Of a stretch of DNA of 20,182 nucleotides, positions 13,041-19,787 are shown one piece after another. The notes beneath the pieces were generated by a model. That model saw nothing but the letters and a program-made list of their open reading frames with translations, was not told the DNA's origin and did not search any database. The stretch is from Nanobdellota archaeon. Its GTDB lineage: Archaea > Nanobdellota > Nanobdellia > Pacearchaeales > GW2011-AR1. Numbering within the stretch: the first letter of the stretch is position 1; every line of letters starts with the position of its first letter. Location of the stretch: contig JAHIEM010000037.1 in the NCBI GenBank assembly GCA_018901625.1, positions 1 through 20,182 on the forward strand, read 5' to 3'. The position numbers were made by a program, and so were the translations under genes.

Positions 13041-14015
13041 ATGGCTAAGGAAAAAGAGAAAAAAGCTGAAGAAAATAGTGAGGTTAAGCCTTCTGAGTTT
13101 ATAAAAAAAATAAAAAAGAATCCTTGGGTTGCTTCTACTGTTGTTCTTGCTGTTCTCGCTTTGATATTGCTTGTTTTAGTTTTTAGGGGTTCTGGAGCTG
13201 TTGTTAGCCAGAAACAGATTGGAGAGAAGGCAGTTAATTTCATAAATACTCAAGTATTGCAGGGACAGGGCACAGTAGTTATTGATTCTGTTTCAGAAAA
13301 AGCAGGATTATATGAAGTTCTAGTTGATTATAATGGGCAGCAGATTCCTACTTACTTTACTAAAGACGGAGGATTTTATGTTGGAACCATGATTGTTCCG
13401 TTGTCAGATTCTTCCAGTCCTACTCCTCCCACACCAACTCCTATAGAAGTTCCTAAGTCAGATAAACCTGCTGTTGAATTATTTATTATGACTCACTGTC
13501 CTTATGGGACTCAGGCTGAGAAAGGAATTTTGCCTGCAATAAAAGCTCTCGGAAATTCAATTGATTCTAAGATTAGATTTGTTCACTATTTCATGCACGG
13601 AGATAATGAAGAATCTGAGACATATACTCAGTTGTGTATAAGAGAGCAGCAGAGTGCGAAGTTTATTCCTTATCTTGAGTGTTTCTTAGAAGATGGAGAT
13701 TCGTCTAGATGTTTAAAGAAACTTGGAATTAATGTTGATGTGTGCATTAACTCTGGAAAGGCTAAGGAGTATTATGCTGCAGATTCTGCACTAAGCAATG
13801 GATATGGTGTTCAGGGAAGTCCTACATTGATAATTAATGGGGCAGAGGCTGAATTCTACCCTAGAAGTCCTGCTAGTGCTTTAACTACAATTTGCAGTGC
13901 TTTCAATACAGAGCCTTCAAGCTGCACTTCAACATTGTCTACAGAAAACCCTGATCCTGGATTTGGCACAACAGCTAGTGCTGCTGGGGATAGTGCAGCT
14001 GCTGCCAGTTGTTAG
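13041..14015 (+). CDS. Membrane-anchored DsbA/thioredoxin-fold protein with CPYG site
   Basis: 324 aa. A charged N-terminus of about 30 residues precedes one membrane span (about 31-50), so the rest should face outside. A small domain (about 55-115) is followed by a Pro/Thr linker (SSSPTPPTPTPIEVP) and a thioredoxin-fold domain with THCPYGTQAEKG (CPYG rather than CPYC) and a cis-Pro loop GSPTLIING. Several further cysteines (LCIREQ, LECFLEDGDSSRCL, VDVC) may supply the resolving thiol. It is likely an extracytoplasmic thiol oxidoreductase or isomerase; with a single Cys at the active site, classic oxidase activity is doubtful. The Ala/Ser-rich C-terminus ends in Cys. ATG 13041 is leaderless. 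Confidence 0.8.
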   Translation: MAKEKEKKAEENSEVKPSEFIKKIKKNPWVASTVVLAVLALILLVLVFRGSGAVVSQKQIGEKAVNFINTQVLQGQGTVVIDSVSEKAGLYEVLVDYNGQQIPTYFTKDGGFYVGTMIVPLSDSSSPTPPTPTPIEVPKSDKPAVELFIMTHCPYGTQAEKGILPAIKALGNSIDSKIRFVHYFMHGDNEESETYTQLCIREQQSAKFIPYLECFLEDGDSSRCLKKLGINVDVCINSGKAKEYYAADSALSNGYGVQGSPTLIINGAEAEFYPRSPASALTTICSAFNTEPSSCTSTLSTENPDPGFGTTASAAGDSAAAASC

Positions 14016-14101
14016 TCTTTTTCTAGATAATCAATTATTCATAGCAATTAGGGGTTGCAACAGAAGTTAGAATTGATTAGATTCATTTAGGTGATTGGAA
14101 T

Positions 14102-15271
14102 TTACACTGGTTTTTCAAGAAAATCTATTTCTTCTTCACTTAGTCTTAGACTCTTATAAATATCTGGCTTGTTTGTGATTATCTGCCTGATTATTGGAAA
14201 GTCTTTTACTGCTCTTTTGATAGAGATATGGCAGAGAGCAGCATATTTTTGAGAGATGCTCTTTCTTTTGGCGTTTCTTTGATTGGCCATCCATATTTTC
14301 AAGATGCGGGAGGGTTTTTTATATGCTGTGAATCCTGTTCTGGGAGCTGATTTTGCTGAAGAAACTCCTGCTGACAGAAGAATGTTTTGATATACTAGAA
14401 ATCTCCAGTGCTGCTGTCTGTGAATTCTTCCTCTGAAGACATCTGCTTTTGATAGTGCTTCAAATGCATTATACAGCTCCTTTCCCCTGTACTCGTAGGG
14501 AATGTTCTCTTCCAGCCAGAGACGTATCTCATCAAGAGGCATGTTTAGTGTATCATATAGCCTCAGTGTTTCTTTGTGGGCTGTTTGTTTAAAAATAATT
14601 CTTAAGACATTGAATATATCTTCTTCTTTGTCTCTTTCTGATATTTCTTCTGGCTGATTTACTAGCTGGATTGTCTGCAAATCATTAAGGGCAGCGCGGA
14701 CATCACCCTTTGCCTTTATTGCGACACTTGCAAGGATATCACTTGCAACTTTTATTTTCTCTTTTTCTGAGATTTCTTTTAGAATAGAGAGAATCGTTTT
14801 GTAGTCTAGATTTTTAAACTGAATTAGGTCTGTTTTTCTTCTTAATAAGTTGAATTTTTGCTGCCAGATATCATTTGCAGTAACTATAATCGGGAATTTG
14901 GTTTTTTCTATGAGCATTAATAGTTCTGGCAACCCTCCCCTGTCTGCTGTTGAAATCCCATCCACTTCGTCAATCAGGATAATCTTATTTTTCCCAAATA
15001 AGCTTAGTTGCTCTGTTGCTGGCTTGAGAATTCTTTCTAGCTGGTCTTTGTTTCTTAAATCACTTGCATTCAGTTCCAGGATTTCTGAACCTGTCTCTTT
15101 TGCCAGTGCATATGCCAGAGAGGTCTTGCCTGTCCCTGCTGGTCCGTGCAGTAAAACTGCTCTTTTTGCTGGGAATGTTCTGATAAATGCTTTTATCTTA
15201 TCTACTGCAAAATCCTGTCCTTTTATATCTAGAAAACATGCTGCTCTGTACTTCTCGCATAGAGTTAACAT
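14102..15271 (-). CDS. rfcL: Replication factor C large subunit
   Basis: 389 aa. AAA+ ATPase: Walker A GPAGTGKT at 43-50, Walker B IILIDEVDG around 98-105, and LRRKTDLIQF where the small subunit has the SRC arginine finger, as is normal for the large subunit. RFC loads the PCNA clamp on primed DNA. Archaeal RfcL proteins are often nearer 480-500 aa with a PIP box at the C-terminus; this one stops early (EEEIDFLEKPV) with no PIP-like end, so it looks like a compact form. It is the last gene of a tight rfcS-orf130-rfcL operon, one base after the preceding stop. Confidence 0.88.
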   Translation of the reverse strand: MLTLCEKYRAACFLDIKGQDFAVDKIKAFIRTFPAKRAVLLHGPAGTGKTSLAYALAKETGSEILELNASDLRNKDQLERILKPATEQLSLFGKNKIILIDEVDGISTADRGGLPELLMLIEKTKFPIIVTANDIWQQKFNLLRRKTDLIQFKNLDYKTILSILKEISEKEKIKVASDILASVAIKAKGDVRAALNDLQTIQLVNQPEEISERDKEEDIFNVLRIIFKQTAHKETLRLYDTLNMPLDEIRLWLEENIPYEYRGKELYNAFEALSKADVFRGRIHRQQHWRFLVYQNILLSAGVSSAKSAPRTGFTAYKKPSRILKIWMANQRNAKRKSISQKYAALCHISIKRAVKDFPIIRQIITNKPDIYKSLRLSEEEIDFLEKPV

Positions 15272-15272
15272 T

Positions 15273-15665
15273 TTAACTGATTCCTAGGCAGTATGAATGG
15301 TCTTTTCCTTGTATTTCGTGGTCATTTCTTATGCTTGCCTTTAGTGCAGTGATTGTCTGGCTTGCCTGTTCTGGTGATGTTTTTAATTGTTCGATAAATG
15401 GAGCAAGGCACAATATGTAAAATGCCAGGAATCTATCAGAACTCTTTGTTCTGTATCTTGTGAGAATAGTTTTTCCATCTGAGACTATTGCTTCGTAGCG
15501 GTGCTTGTATAATCCTCTCCAGACTGTGTTTGGCCAGGTATGCCTTCGCAGGCATAAGTTGTAACTTCCTATTTCTTCTCTAATCTCTGCTCCATTGCTT
15601 ATTCTTTCTACTAGGTTGTGCGCTCTTTCAATAAAACTTCTTGCTTGATTTTGGCAAGAAGGCAT
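15273..15665 (-). CDS. Unknown 130-aa protein between rfcS and rfcL
   Basis: I do not recognise it. It is soluble and mixed alpha/beta in appearance, rich in Arg, His, Trp, Tyr and Cys (NLCLRRHTWPNTVWRGLYKH), with no membrane span and no Walker motif. Its ATG follows the rfcS stop by one base and rfcL starts one base after its stop, so all three are almost certainly co-expressed. That makes a clamp-loader or replication-associated role plausible, but only by position. Confidence 0.6.
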   Translation of the reverse strand: MPSCQNQARSFIERAHNLVERISNGAEIREEIGSYNLCLRRHTWPNTVWRGLYKHRYEAIVSDGKTILTRYRTKSSDRFLAFYILCLAPFIEQLKTSPEQASQTITALKASIRNDHEIQGKDHSYCLGIS

Positions 15666-15666
15666 T

Positions 15667-16632
15667 TTAGCTCTTCCCCTGGCCAGCTAAAACAAAACTA
15701 GCTAAAAGAGATTCCAGCTGTACAAATTCATCAGAGCCTTCAACTAGCCTGAATTCTATCTCGCCTGTCTTTTCTGTCAGCTTTACTTTTATTTCAGGTT
15801 CTATCTGCAAGTTCCACACTTCTTTTTGTATTGATTTGATTATATCTTGGCCAGATAATCCCTCTTTGAGCATTATCTCAAGAAGTTTTTCTCTTGAGTT
15901 TAAAAAATCTCCGGAGAGCGCATATTCGAGGACTATCTTTATGTCTTTTGGTTTTGCACTTGAGACGATTGTGTTTACTAAATCTTTTGTTATGTTCGGG
16001 GAGATGCTCGCAGTTGATTGTAACAAATTTATTACTCTTCTGCAGTCTCCTTCACTTGCTTCGTAAAGCACTGTTAGTGCTTCTTCATCCAATAGAAGTT
16101 TTTCTTTTTCTGAAATCAGCTTAACTCTCTTGTCAATATCTTTCTTTTCCAGAAGCTTGAACCTGAAAATTGCGCATCTTGACTGGATTGGGTCAAGAAT
16201 CTTGCTCGAGTAGTTGCACGAGAGAATAAATCTGCACGTGTTTGTAAAGTTCTCCATTGTCCTTCTTAATGCTTGCTGAGCCTCTCTTGTTAGGGCATCT
16301 GCTTCATCTAGGAAGATTACCTTGAATGGAACTGACTGAAGGGCTTTTGTTCTGGCAAAATCCTTAACTTTCTGTCTTACAACATCTATTCCTCTCTCAT
16401 CAGAAGCATTTAATTCAAGATAATTATCTTTCCAATTTTCTCCAAAGAGCTGTTTGACTATTATCAGCGCTAAACTTGATTTGCCTGTCCCTGCTGGGCC
16501 TGAAAATAACAAGTGGGGAATATTCATCCCATTAACTAGATTTTTTATTCTCTTTACAATCTCGTCCTGCCCCACAAGTTCCTCAAATGTTGTTGGCCTG
16601 TATTTTTCTGTCCAGATAGTAGATTCTAACAT
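15667..16632 (-). CDS. rfcS: Replication factor C small subunit
   Basis: 321 aa, the usual length for archaeal RfcS. WTEKYRP at the start, Walker A GPAGTGKS at 45-52, Walker B VIFLDEAD with DEAD at 109-112, sensor-1 region FILSCNYSSKI, and the SRC arginine-finger motif at 151-153 (DPIQSRCAIFRF). Four copies with one RfcL form the clamp loader. First gene of the operon. The TATA box at 16671-16678 predicts an 18-base leader, next to an 8-base-arm palindrome. Confidence 0.95.
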   Translation of the reverse strand: MLESTIWTEKYRPTTFEELVGQDEIVKRIKNLVNGMNIPHLLFSGPAGTGKSSLALIIVKQLFGENWKDNYLELNASDERGIDVVRQKVKDFARTKALQSVPFKVIFLDEADALTREAQQALRRTMENFTNTCRFILSCNYSSKILDPIQSRCAIFRFKLLEKKDIDKRVKLISEKEKLLLDEEALTVLYEASEGDCRRVINLLQSTASISPNITKDLVNTIVSSAKPKDIKIVLEYALSGDFLNSREKLLEIMLKEGLSGQDIIKSIQKEVWNLQIEPEIKVKLTEKTGEIEFRLVEGSDEFVQLESLLASFVLAGQGKS

Positions 16633-16651
16633 TTTTCCCTGTTTTTAGTAT

Positions 16652-16678
16652 ACAACTTATTGCTAAGTTGTTTTATAA
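16652..16678 (-). promoter_or_regulatory. rfc operon promoter with palindrome
   Basis: Minus-strand TATA TTTATAAAA at 16671-16679. Between it and the start lies ACAACTTA (16652-16659), ttgc, TAAGTTGT (16664-16671), a perfect 20-base dyad that touches the TATA box and covers the expected transcription start. It is positioned to be a repressor site for the clamp-loader operon. Confidence 0.55.
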
Positions 16679-16701
16679 AGATTATTATAATGAAGACATA
16701 C

Positions 16702-17124
16702 CTATGAATACATCGCGCCAATCATATTCACGATTATTTGAGAAGCGATTGTAGAGATACGGCAGTCGTTAATTATCCCTATTAGGCCTGCGGAATTGAA
16801 TCCTTCCTTTGTAAGTAATTCTAATTCTTCTTTGCTTGGGTTTATAATCTCTCTCTTTGTTAGTTCTGCATAAAATCCTTGATAATCTTCTTTAGCAGGA
16901 GTTTTGTTTGAATGAACTCTTGTCATTGCATCATAATCCTCTGAACCTACTATAAATCTCTTGTATGCTTCGCATATGGTGTCTGCCTTTGGCGTATCTA
17001 GGGAGTTGATAACCTTGAACCAGAATTCCTCGACTTTTCTTTGCCCTTCAAGCATTTCAATATCTTTCCTATCATCTCTAAACCTGTTTGTTTTTTCTCG
17101 TCTTAATTGTTCTGCTGTTTGCAT
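16702..17124 (-). CDS. Unknown 140-aa protein
   Basis: I do not recognise it. Soluble and mostly helical; the N-terminal 35 residues are highly charged (QLRREKTNRFRDDRKDIEML), and the C-terminus is more hydrophobic (IASQIIVNMIGAMYS). No known catalytic motif. It has its own TATA element at 17147-17156, 27 bases from the ATG, and lies between eL41 and the rfc operon in the same direction. Confidence 0.65.
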   Translation of the reverse strand: MQTAEQLRREKTNRFRDDRKDIEMLEGQRKVEEFWFKVINSLDTPKADTICEAYKRFIVGSEDYDAMTRVHSNKTPAKEDYQGFYAELTKREIINPSKEELELLTKEGFNSAGLIGIINDCRISTIASQIIVNMIGAMYS

Positions 17125-17169
17125 TGCAGGAGTTATGATTCTGCTCTTATAAATATTGTGGTTATAGAA

Positions 17170-17286
17170 TTACTTGCTTCTTGCCCTGTGCTGTTTTCTT
17201 TTGTGTTTTTCCCTCTTTAAGCGCTTTCTCTGCCACTTCCATCTCATCTGGCGCTTTTTTTTCCATCTTCTGCTTGATCTCTTCAT
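17170..17286 (-). CDS. rpl41e: Ribosomal protein eL41
   Basis: 38 aa, about half of them Lys/Arg with four Trp: MKRSSRRWKKKRQMRWKW, continuing QRKRLKREKHKRK and ending ARSK. This matches archaeal eL41, where a 13-residue extension precedes the 25-residue M-R-x-K-W-x-K-K-R core known from eukaryotes. eL41 is a single basic helix at the ribosomal subunit interface. The gene is too short for normal gene finders. Support: ATG 17286 lies 25.5 bases from the TATA box ATTTATAAAT (17307-17316), so it is leaderless, and the frame ends cleanly at TAA 17170-17172. A different frame in the same region (from 17266) is also open but resembles nothing. Confidence 0.85.
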   Translation of the reverse strand: MKRSSRRWKKKRQMRWKWQRKRLKREKHKRKQHRARSK

Positions 17287-17306
17287 AGGTTTATGATAAA
17301 TTTTTG

Positions 17307-17316
17307 ATTTATAAAT
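17307..17316 (-). promoter_or_regulatory. TATA box of eL41
   Basis: ATTTATAAAT is centred 25.5 bases from ATG 17286 and sits immediately after the stop of the DtxR-like gene, giving eL41 its own promoter. Confidence 0.7.
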
Positions 17317-17709
17317 CTAACTGATATATGGCGGGGGGGTATTTTGCTTTGATTTTCCGTATAAGAGTTCAGATATCCTGGTTATCATTCCTGGAGAGAG
17401 TGCGTGTTCTAGTTTGTGCGCTTCATCATGGGGAGTTTTGTGCCCTAGTTTGTGCGCAAAGTGCCTGATTATCTTGAATTTCTCTGAAACTCTTTCTGCT
17501 CTCGCTCTTCCCTTTCTTGTTAAATTGATTTTAGAATACGGCTGAAATTCAATTAATCCATCTTTTTTTAATTTTCTCAGCATTTCTGAAACACTTGGCT
17601 TTGAGATTTTAAGAGATTTTGCAATATCAATATTCTTTACACTACTGCTTGATTCTGATATTTCGAGAATTGTTCTTAAGTAGTCTTCATAACCTCTCTT
17701 GATTTGCAT
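17317..17709 (-). CDS. DtxR/MntR-family metal-dependent repressor
   Basis: 130 aa. Winged HTH at about 25-65 (IAKSLKISKPSVSEMLRKLKK...GLI...INLTRKGRA), then the DtxR dimerisation/metal domain with DEAHKLEH at 95-102, where E101 and H102 match conserved metal ligands and H98 stands where DtxR has Cys and MntR has Glu. There is no SH3-like third domain, so it is the short MntR-like form. Such proteins bind DNA when loaded with Mn2+ or Fe2+ and repress uptake genes. A perfect TTAGG...CCTAA palindrome overlies its own start codon, so autoregulation is likely. No metal transporter is recognised nearby. The Pro-rich last ten residues look like a disordered tail. Confidence 0.88.
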   Translation of the reverse strand: MQIKRGYEDYLRTILEISESSSSVKNIDIAKSLKISKPSVSEMLRKLKKDGLIEFQPYSKINLTRKGRARAERVSEKFKIIRHFAHKLGHKTPHDEAHKLEHALSPGMITRISELLYGKSKQNTPPPYIS

Positions 17710-17731
17710 AAGTTAGGTATGCCTAACTTAT
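17708..17731. promoter_or_regulatory. DtxR-type operator on the repressor's own start
   Basis: Ten-base arms ATAAGTTAGG (17708-17717) and CCTAACTTAT (17722-17731) around TATG. The core TTAGG-N4-CCTAA resembles known DtxR-family boxes. It spans from the start codon up to the TATA box (ATATATAAAT, 17730-17739), so bound repressor would block both polymerase and ribosome. Confidence 0.8.
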
Positions 17732-17782
17732 TTATATATGTTTCTGTTCTTAATGAAAATTACAGAAATATAAGATGCTCCC

Positions 17783-17939
17783 AAAAAGTTTTCACTTTAG
17801 AATATAAAGTTTAAGACTTCAAGGTGCTTGCGTACCATCCTTATTTGAGTATGGAGTTAGCACCTTGACAGTGTTCAAGAACTCAACGAGCTTTGGACTT
17901 TAGTTCAGAGTTCTTGACATAGAAAAGTGAAAACTTTTT
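17783..17939 (+). ncRNA. Structured element: outer stem with two inner hairpins (possible H/ACA-like RNA)
   Basis: A perfect 16-bp stem, AAAAAGTTTTCACTTT (17783-17798) with 17924-17939, encloses two perfect 10-bp hairpins: TCAAGGTGCT/AGCACCTTGA (17819-17828/17859-17868) and TCAAGAACTC/GAGTTCTTGA (17875-17884/17908-17917). Counting 9 bp per stem, both are followed at once by ACA (17868-17870 and 17917-17919), as in archaeal H/ACA guide RNAs; hairpin 1 also has a pocket and an upper CCAT/ATGG stem. Hairpin 2 has only a weak upper stem and no clear K-turn is seen. The alternative is a small inverted-repeat mobile element. A TATA-like box at 17730-17739 could serve this strand too. Confidence 0.5.
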
Positions 17940-17972
17940 CCGCTAGAGTTAGAGCTATAGAAAGGGGAATAA

Positions 17973-18027
17973 ATTAGATTGATGTTAACAGACTAATCAT
18001 AAATATCTTTTCTATGCCCAATCTAAT
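17973..18027. repeat. Inverted repeat around the RelE stop
   Basis: ATTAGATTG (17973-17981) and CAATCTAAT (18019-18027) are perfect 9-base arms enclosing the end of the toxin gene. With a 37-base gap this may be chance; it could form a 3'-UTR hairpin. Confidence 0.35.
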
Positions 18028-18242
18028 ACTATAATTATCAACTCCTCATTTAATATCCTATACAATGCTCTATACTTTCCTGTTCTTAGGCTCCATAATC
18101 CTGCGAGATTTCCTGTAAGGGGCTTTCCTAATTCAGCATTATCTTTTAAATCATCTAATTTGTTTAAAATTCTTTCTTGCTCAGATTTATCTAATTTTTT
18201 AAGAAATATTCTTGCATTTTTGTCTAAGTTTAAAGAATACAT
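18012..18242 (-). CDS. RelE/ParE-family toxin
   Basis: 76 aa from ATG 18242 (MYSLNLDKNARIFLKKLDKS), the usual RelE-type start; a longer frame from 18275 would begin with TTG and overlap the antitoxin by 32 bases, so I prefer 18242, one base after the antitoxin stop. The fold pattern is typical: two helices, then GKPLTGNLAGLWSLRTGKYRAL with the basic residues of this family. RelE proteins cleave mRNA on the ribosome; ParE relatives poison gyrase. The end IIIVLDWA stops where relatives usually carry a few more residues (for example a terminal H-R-x-x-x-Y segment), so the usual catalytic tail residues are lacking and activity may be reduced. Confidence 0.85.
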   Translation of the reverse strand: MYSLNLDKNARIFLKKLDKSEQERILNKLDDLKDNAELGKPLTGNLAGLWSLRTGKYRALYRILNEELIIIVLDWA

Positions 18243-18243
18243 T

Positions 18244-18510
18244 TTATAATCCTGGCTCTTTTCTAACTTCTTCAATAGGTGTTCCTAAGTCTCCTTTGTT
18301 AATCCTTTCTACAGCTTCTGCTATCTTTCTCATTGTTTCTGGATCAGATAGAACTTCTATTGTTTCGATTAGGCTTTCTTTATCCATTTTACTAGGAGAA
18401 CAATTTTCTATAAGTCTTGCAATCAGTTCGTTATAGCTCTCTCTATGATGAACTTTTAATTTATCTAGCTTGTCTTTTATTTTATTATCGAGCTGTATTG
18501 TGGTTATCAT
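18244..18510 (-). CDS. Ribbon-helix-helix antitoxin for RelE
   Basis: 88 aa. MITTIQLDNKIKDKLDKLK at the start is a typical ribbon-helix-helix strand and helix (DNA binding and dimerisation), followed by ESYNELIARLIEN. The C-terminal half (about 40-88) is acidic and probably wraps the toxin. It lies directly upstream of the toxin gene with a one-base gap. Short direct repeats in its promoter are likely its operator. Confidence 0.8.
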   Translation of the reverse strand: MITTIQLDNKIKDKLDKLKVHHRESYNELIARLIENCSPSKMDKESLIETIEVLSDPETMRKIAEAVERINKGDLGTPIEEVRKEPGL

Positions 18511-18520
18511 TTTCTATGCT

Positions 18521-18548
18521 TACCCATAGCTACCTATAGTATTTAAAT
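18521..18548 (-). promoter_or_regulatory. RHH/RelE promoter with tandem half-sites
   Basis: Minus-strand TATA ATTTAAATA (18540-18548) is followed by CTATAGGTA (18531-18539) and CTATGGGTA (18521-18529), direct repeats with a 10-base period, one helical turn, between the TATA box and ATG 18510. This is the layout expected for cooperative RHH binding. Confidence 0.6.
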
Positions 18549-18607
18549 CTTTTGATGTTTAAGAAATAATTTAGGAAAGCATTATGCTTGGTTTTTCAGA
18601 ATTCGCT

Positions 18608-18641
18608 TTTTATCGACGATAAAATGAATGCCCCCGCCGGG
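18608..18641. repeat. Partial copy of the tRNA-Glu 3' end (att-like site, distal)
   Basis: Matches 19848-19881 at 31 of 34 positions. The shared core TGAATGCCCCCGCCGGG is the end of the tRNA-Glu acceptor and T-stem (read on the minus strand) plus flanking DNA. It lacks the rest of the tRNA, as expected for the far attachment site of an element integrated into a tRNA gene. Confidence 0.75.
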
Positions 18642-18674
18642 TATAAGAGGGCATAGATGGGGTATAAAATGGCA
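18639..18674. repeat. Short direct repeat beside the att-like site
   Basis: GGGTATAAGAGGGCA (18639-18653) and GGGTATAAAATGGCA (18660-18674) match at 13 of 15 positions with a 21-base period. They begin inside the att-like copy and run into the end of the island. Possibly accessory recombination sites; function unknown. Confidence 0.4.
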
Positions 18675-18681
18675 ACTCTTT

Positions 18682-18915
18682 TTATACGAACTTGCTGAAT
18701 TCTTCTTCACTTACTTTTGCTTGTTCCAAAATGGCTTTTAATGTTCCTATTTTTATCTCTTTATGCTGAGGCACAACTGTTCCAATCTTGCCCTGGCTAG
18801 TCTCTTTCTTTATTAAAACATGGCTTCCTCTTTGCCTTACAATCTGAAAACCAAACTTATTACATAGAATCTTTACACACTCTTTTCCAGAAACCTTTCT
18901 AAGCTGTGGCGACAT
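18682..18915 (-). CDS. hicA: HicA-family toxin
   Basis: 77 aa from ATG 18915 (MSPQLRKVSGKECVKILC); an upstream in-frame TTG at 18927 is less likely. The double-stranded-RNA-binding-like HicA fold is shown by GFQIVRQRGSHVLIKK, with the catalytic His in GSH, then VVPQHKEIKIGTLKAILEQA. HicA cleaves mRNA independently of ribosomes. It overlaps the end of hicB by 17 bases, giving coupled expression in the order hicB-hicA. Confidence 0.9.
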   Translation of the reverse strand: MSPQLRKVSGKECVKILCNKFGFQIVRQRGSHVLIKKETSQGKIGTVVPQHKEIKIGTLKAILEQAKVSEEEFSKFV

Positions 18916-19111
18916 TTTGCACTTCAAAAGTTGTTAGTAAAGACATTACACTGATTTTTATAGGAAATTCTTCAATGTACAGAGATGTTGCTTCTTTTAA
19001 GTTTTCAATTGCTTCTTCGAGACTAGAGCCTTGGCTAACTGTGCCAACTTCGGGACATTTCGCAACATACATATCTTCTTCCTTTGTGATTACTGCACTT
19101 AATTGCACCAT
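18899..19111 (-). CDS. hicB: HicB-family antitoxin
   Basis: 70 aa. The partial RNase-H-like HicB core is clear: LSAVITKEEDMYVAKCPEVGTVSQG, then SSLEEAIENLKEATSLYIEE. It is a short HicB with no C-terminal DNA-binding domain, so transcriptional control may need HicA or another factor. ATG 19111 is 25 bases from a TATA element (19132-19140), hence leaderless. Confidence 0.88.
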   Translation of the reverse strand: MVQLSAVITKEEDMYVAKCPEVGTVSQGSSLEEAIENLKEATSLYIEEFPIKISVMSLLTTFEVQNVATA

Positions 19112-19131
19112 GTTGTGGTTAGATGCTTAAA

Positions 19132-19140
19132 GTTTAAAAA
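19132..19140 (-). promoter_or_regulatory. TATA box of hicBA
   Basis: Minus-strand TTTTTAAAC is centred 25 bases from the hicB ATG. Confidence 0.6.
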
Positions 19141-19226
19141 GTTATGCCTCCAAAACTTTTTTCACTGAAGTTTAAACTTTTGGTAATTTCGAGGGTTATT
19201 TAAATTCTTCTTTTAATAAATATATT

Positions 19227-19766
19227 TTAAACCATATATCCTATTTCTTTTAAAACTTTTAAAATTTCTTGTTTCTTCCCCCAATCTTCTGCTAGTTCTA
19301 TTACGAAATCTTTATCAATTTTTTGATTCAAAAGCAGTTTTAAATCTGCTAAGTCTTTTTCTCTATGCATAAATGCTTTTTGAACAATTAGCTCTTCTAT
19401 TGGTTCTATAAAAACTTCTTTTCCTAAAAATATCTTTCTTACTTTTCTTTTAAAAAGCTTATCAAAGGTTCCTTTTGCCATTCTTTCTCTTGGATAACCA
19501 TTTGTGGCTTCTACTTCCTGACCTTTAAAATCTATAACAAAACCATAATCCTCTCCGAAAAAGGTACCTTTATCAAAAAATCTTTTCTTAACCTTTGTTC
19601 CCATTCTTTTTGCAAACTTATTTATATCTTTTTTATGAACAATTACATCTGTATCTCCAGCTTCTCTTTTTCCTTCTGTATATACAGAAACAGCCATGCC
19701 AGAGAAAAAAAGATAGTTTAAACCATTTAATTTTTTTAATACTTCTAAAAATATTTCTTCTTTCAT
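19227..19766 (-). CDS. AbiEii-like nucleotidyltransferase
   Basis: 179 aa from ATG 19766. In-frame starts also exist at 19775 (ATG) and 19781 (TTG); 19766 is 26 bases from the TATA element (19788-19796), the leaderless distance seen elsewhere here. The nucleotidyltransferase signature is FSGMAVSVYTEGKREAGDTDVIV, with the D-x-D metal site, and a later HREKDLADLKLLL segment is typical of AbiEii/DUF1814-like proteins, some of which are toxins that block tRNA by adding nucleotides to its 3' end. No AbiEi-type antitoxin is visible next to it. It sits between hicBA and tRNA-Glu inside the att-bounded segment. Confidence 0.75.
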   Translation of the reverse strand: MKEEIFLEVLKKLNGLNYLFFSGMAVSVYTEGKREAGDTDVIVHKKDINKFAKRMGTKVKKRFFDKGTFFGEDYGFVIDFKGQEVEATNGYPRERMAKGTFDKLFKRKVRKIFLGKEVFIEPIEELIVQKAFMHREKDLADLKLLLNQKIDKDFVIELAEDWGKKQEILKVLKEIGYMV

Positions 19767-19787
19767 ATTCTCCATAATCAAAACTAT

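Noticed and set aside
17187..17266. Alternative minus-strand frame starting at 17266 over eL41
   Set aside because: Open but without family resemblance or a properly spaced promoter; the eL41 frame has both.
17783..17939. RNase P or SRP RNA
   Set aside because: None of the conserved core motifs of those RNAs were seen and the element is too short.
17973..18027. Regulatory dyad after the RelE gene
   Set aside because: A 9-base inverted pair with a 37-base gap is expected a few times by chance in 20 kb of AT-rich DNA; listed only as a low-confidence repeat.
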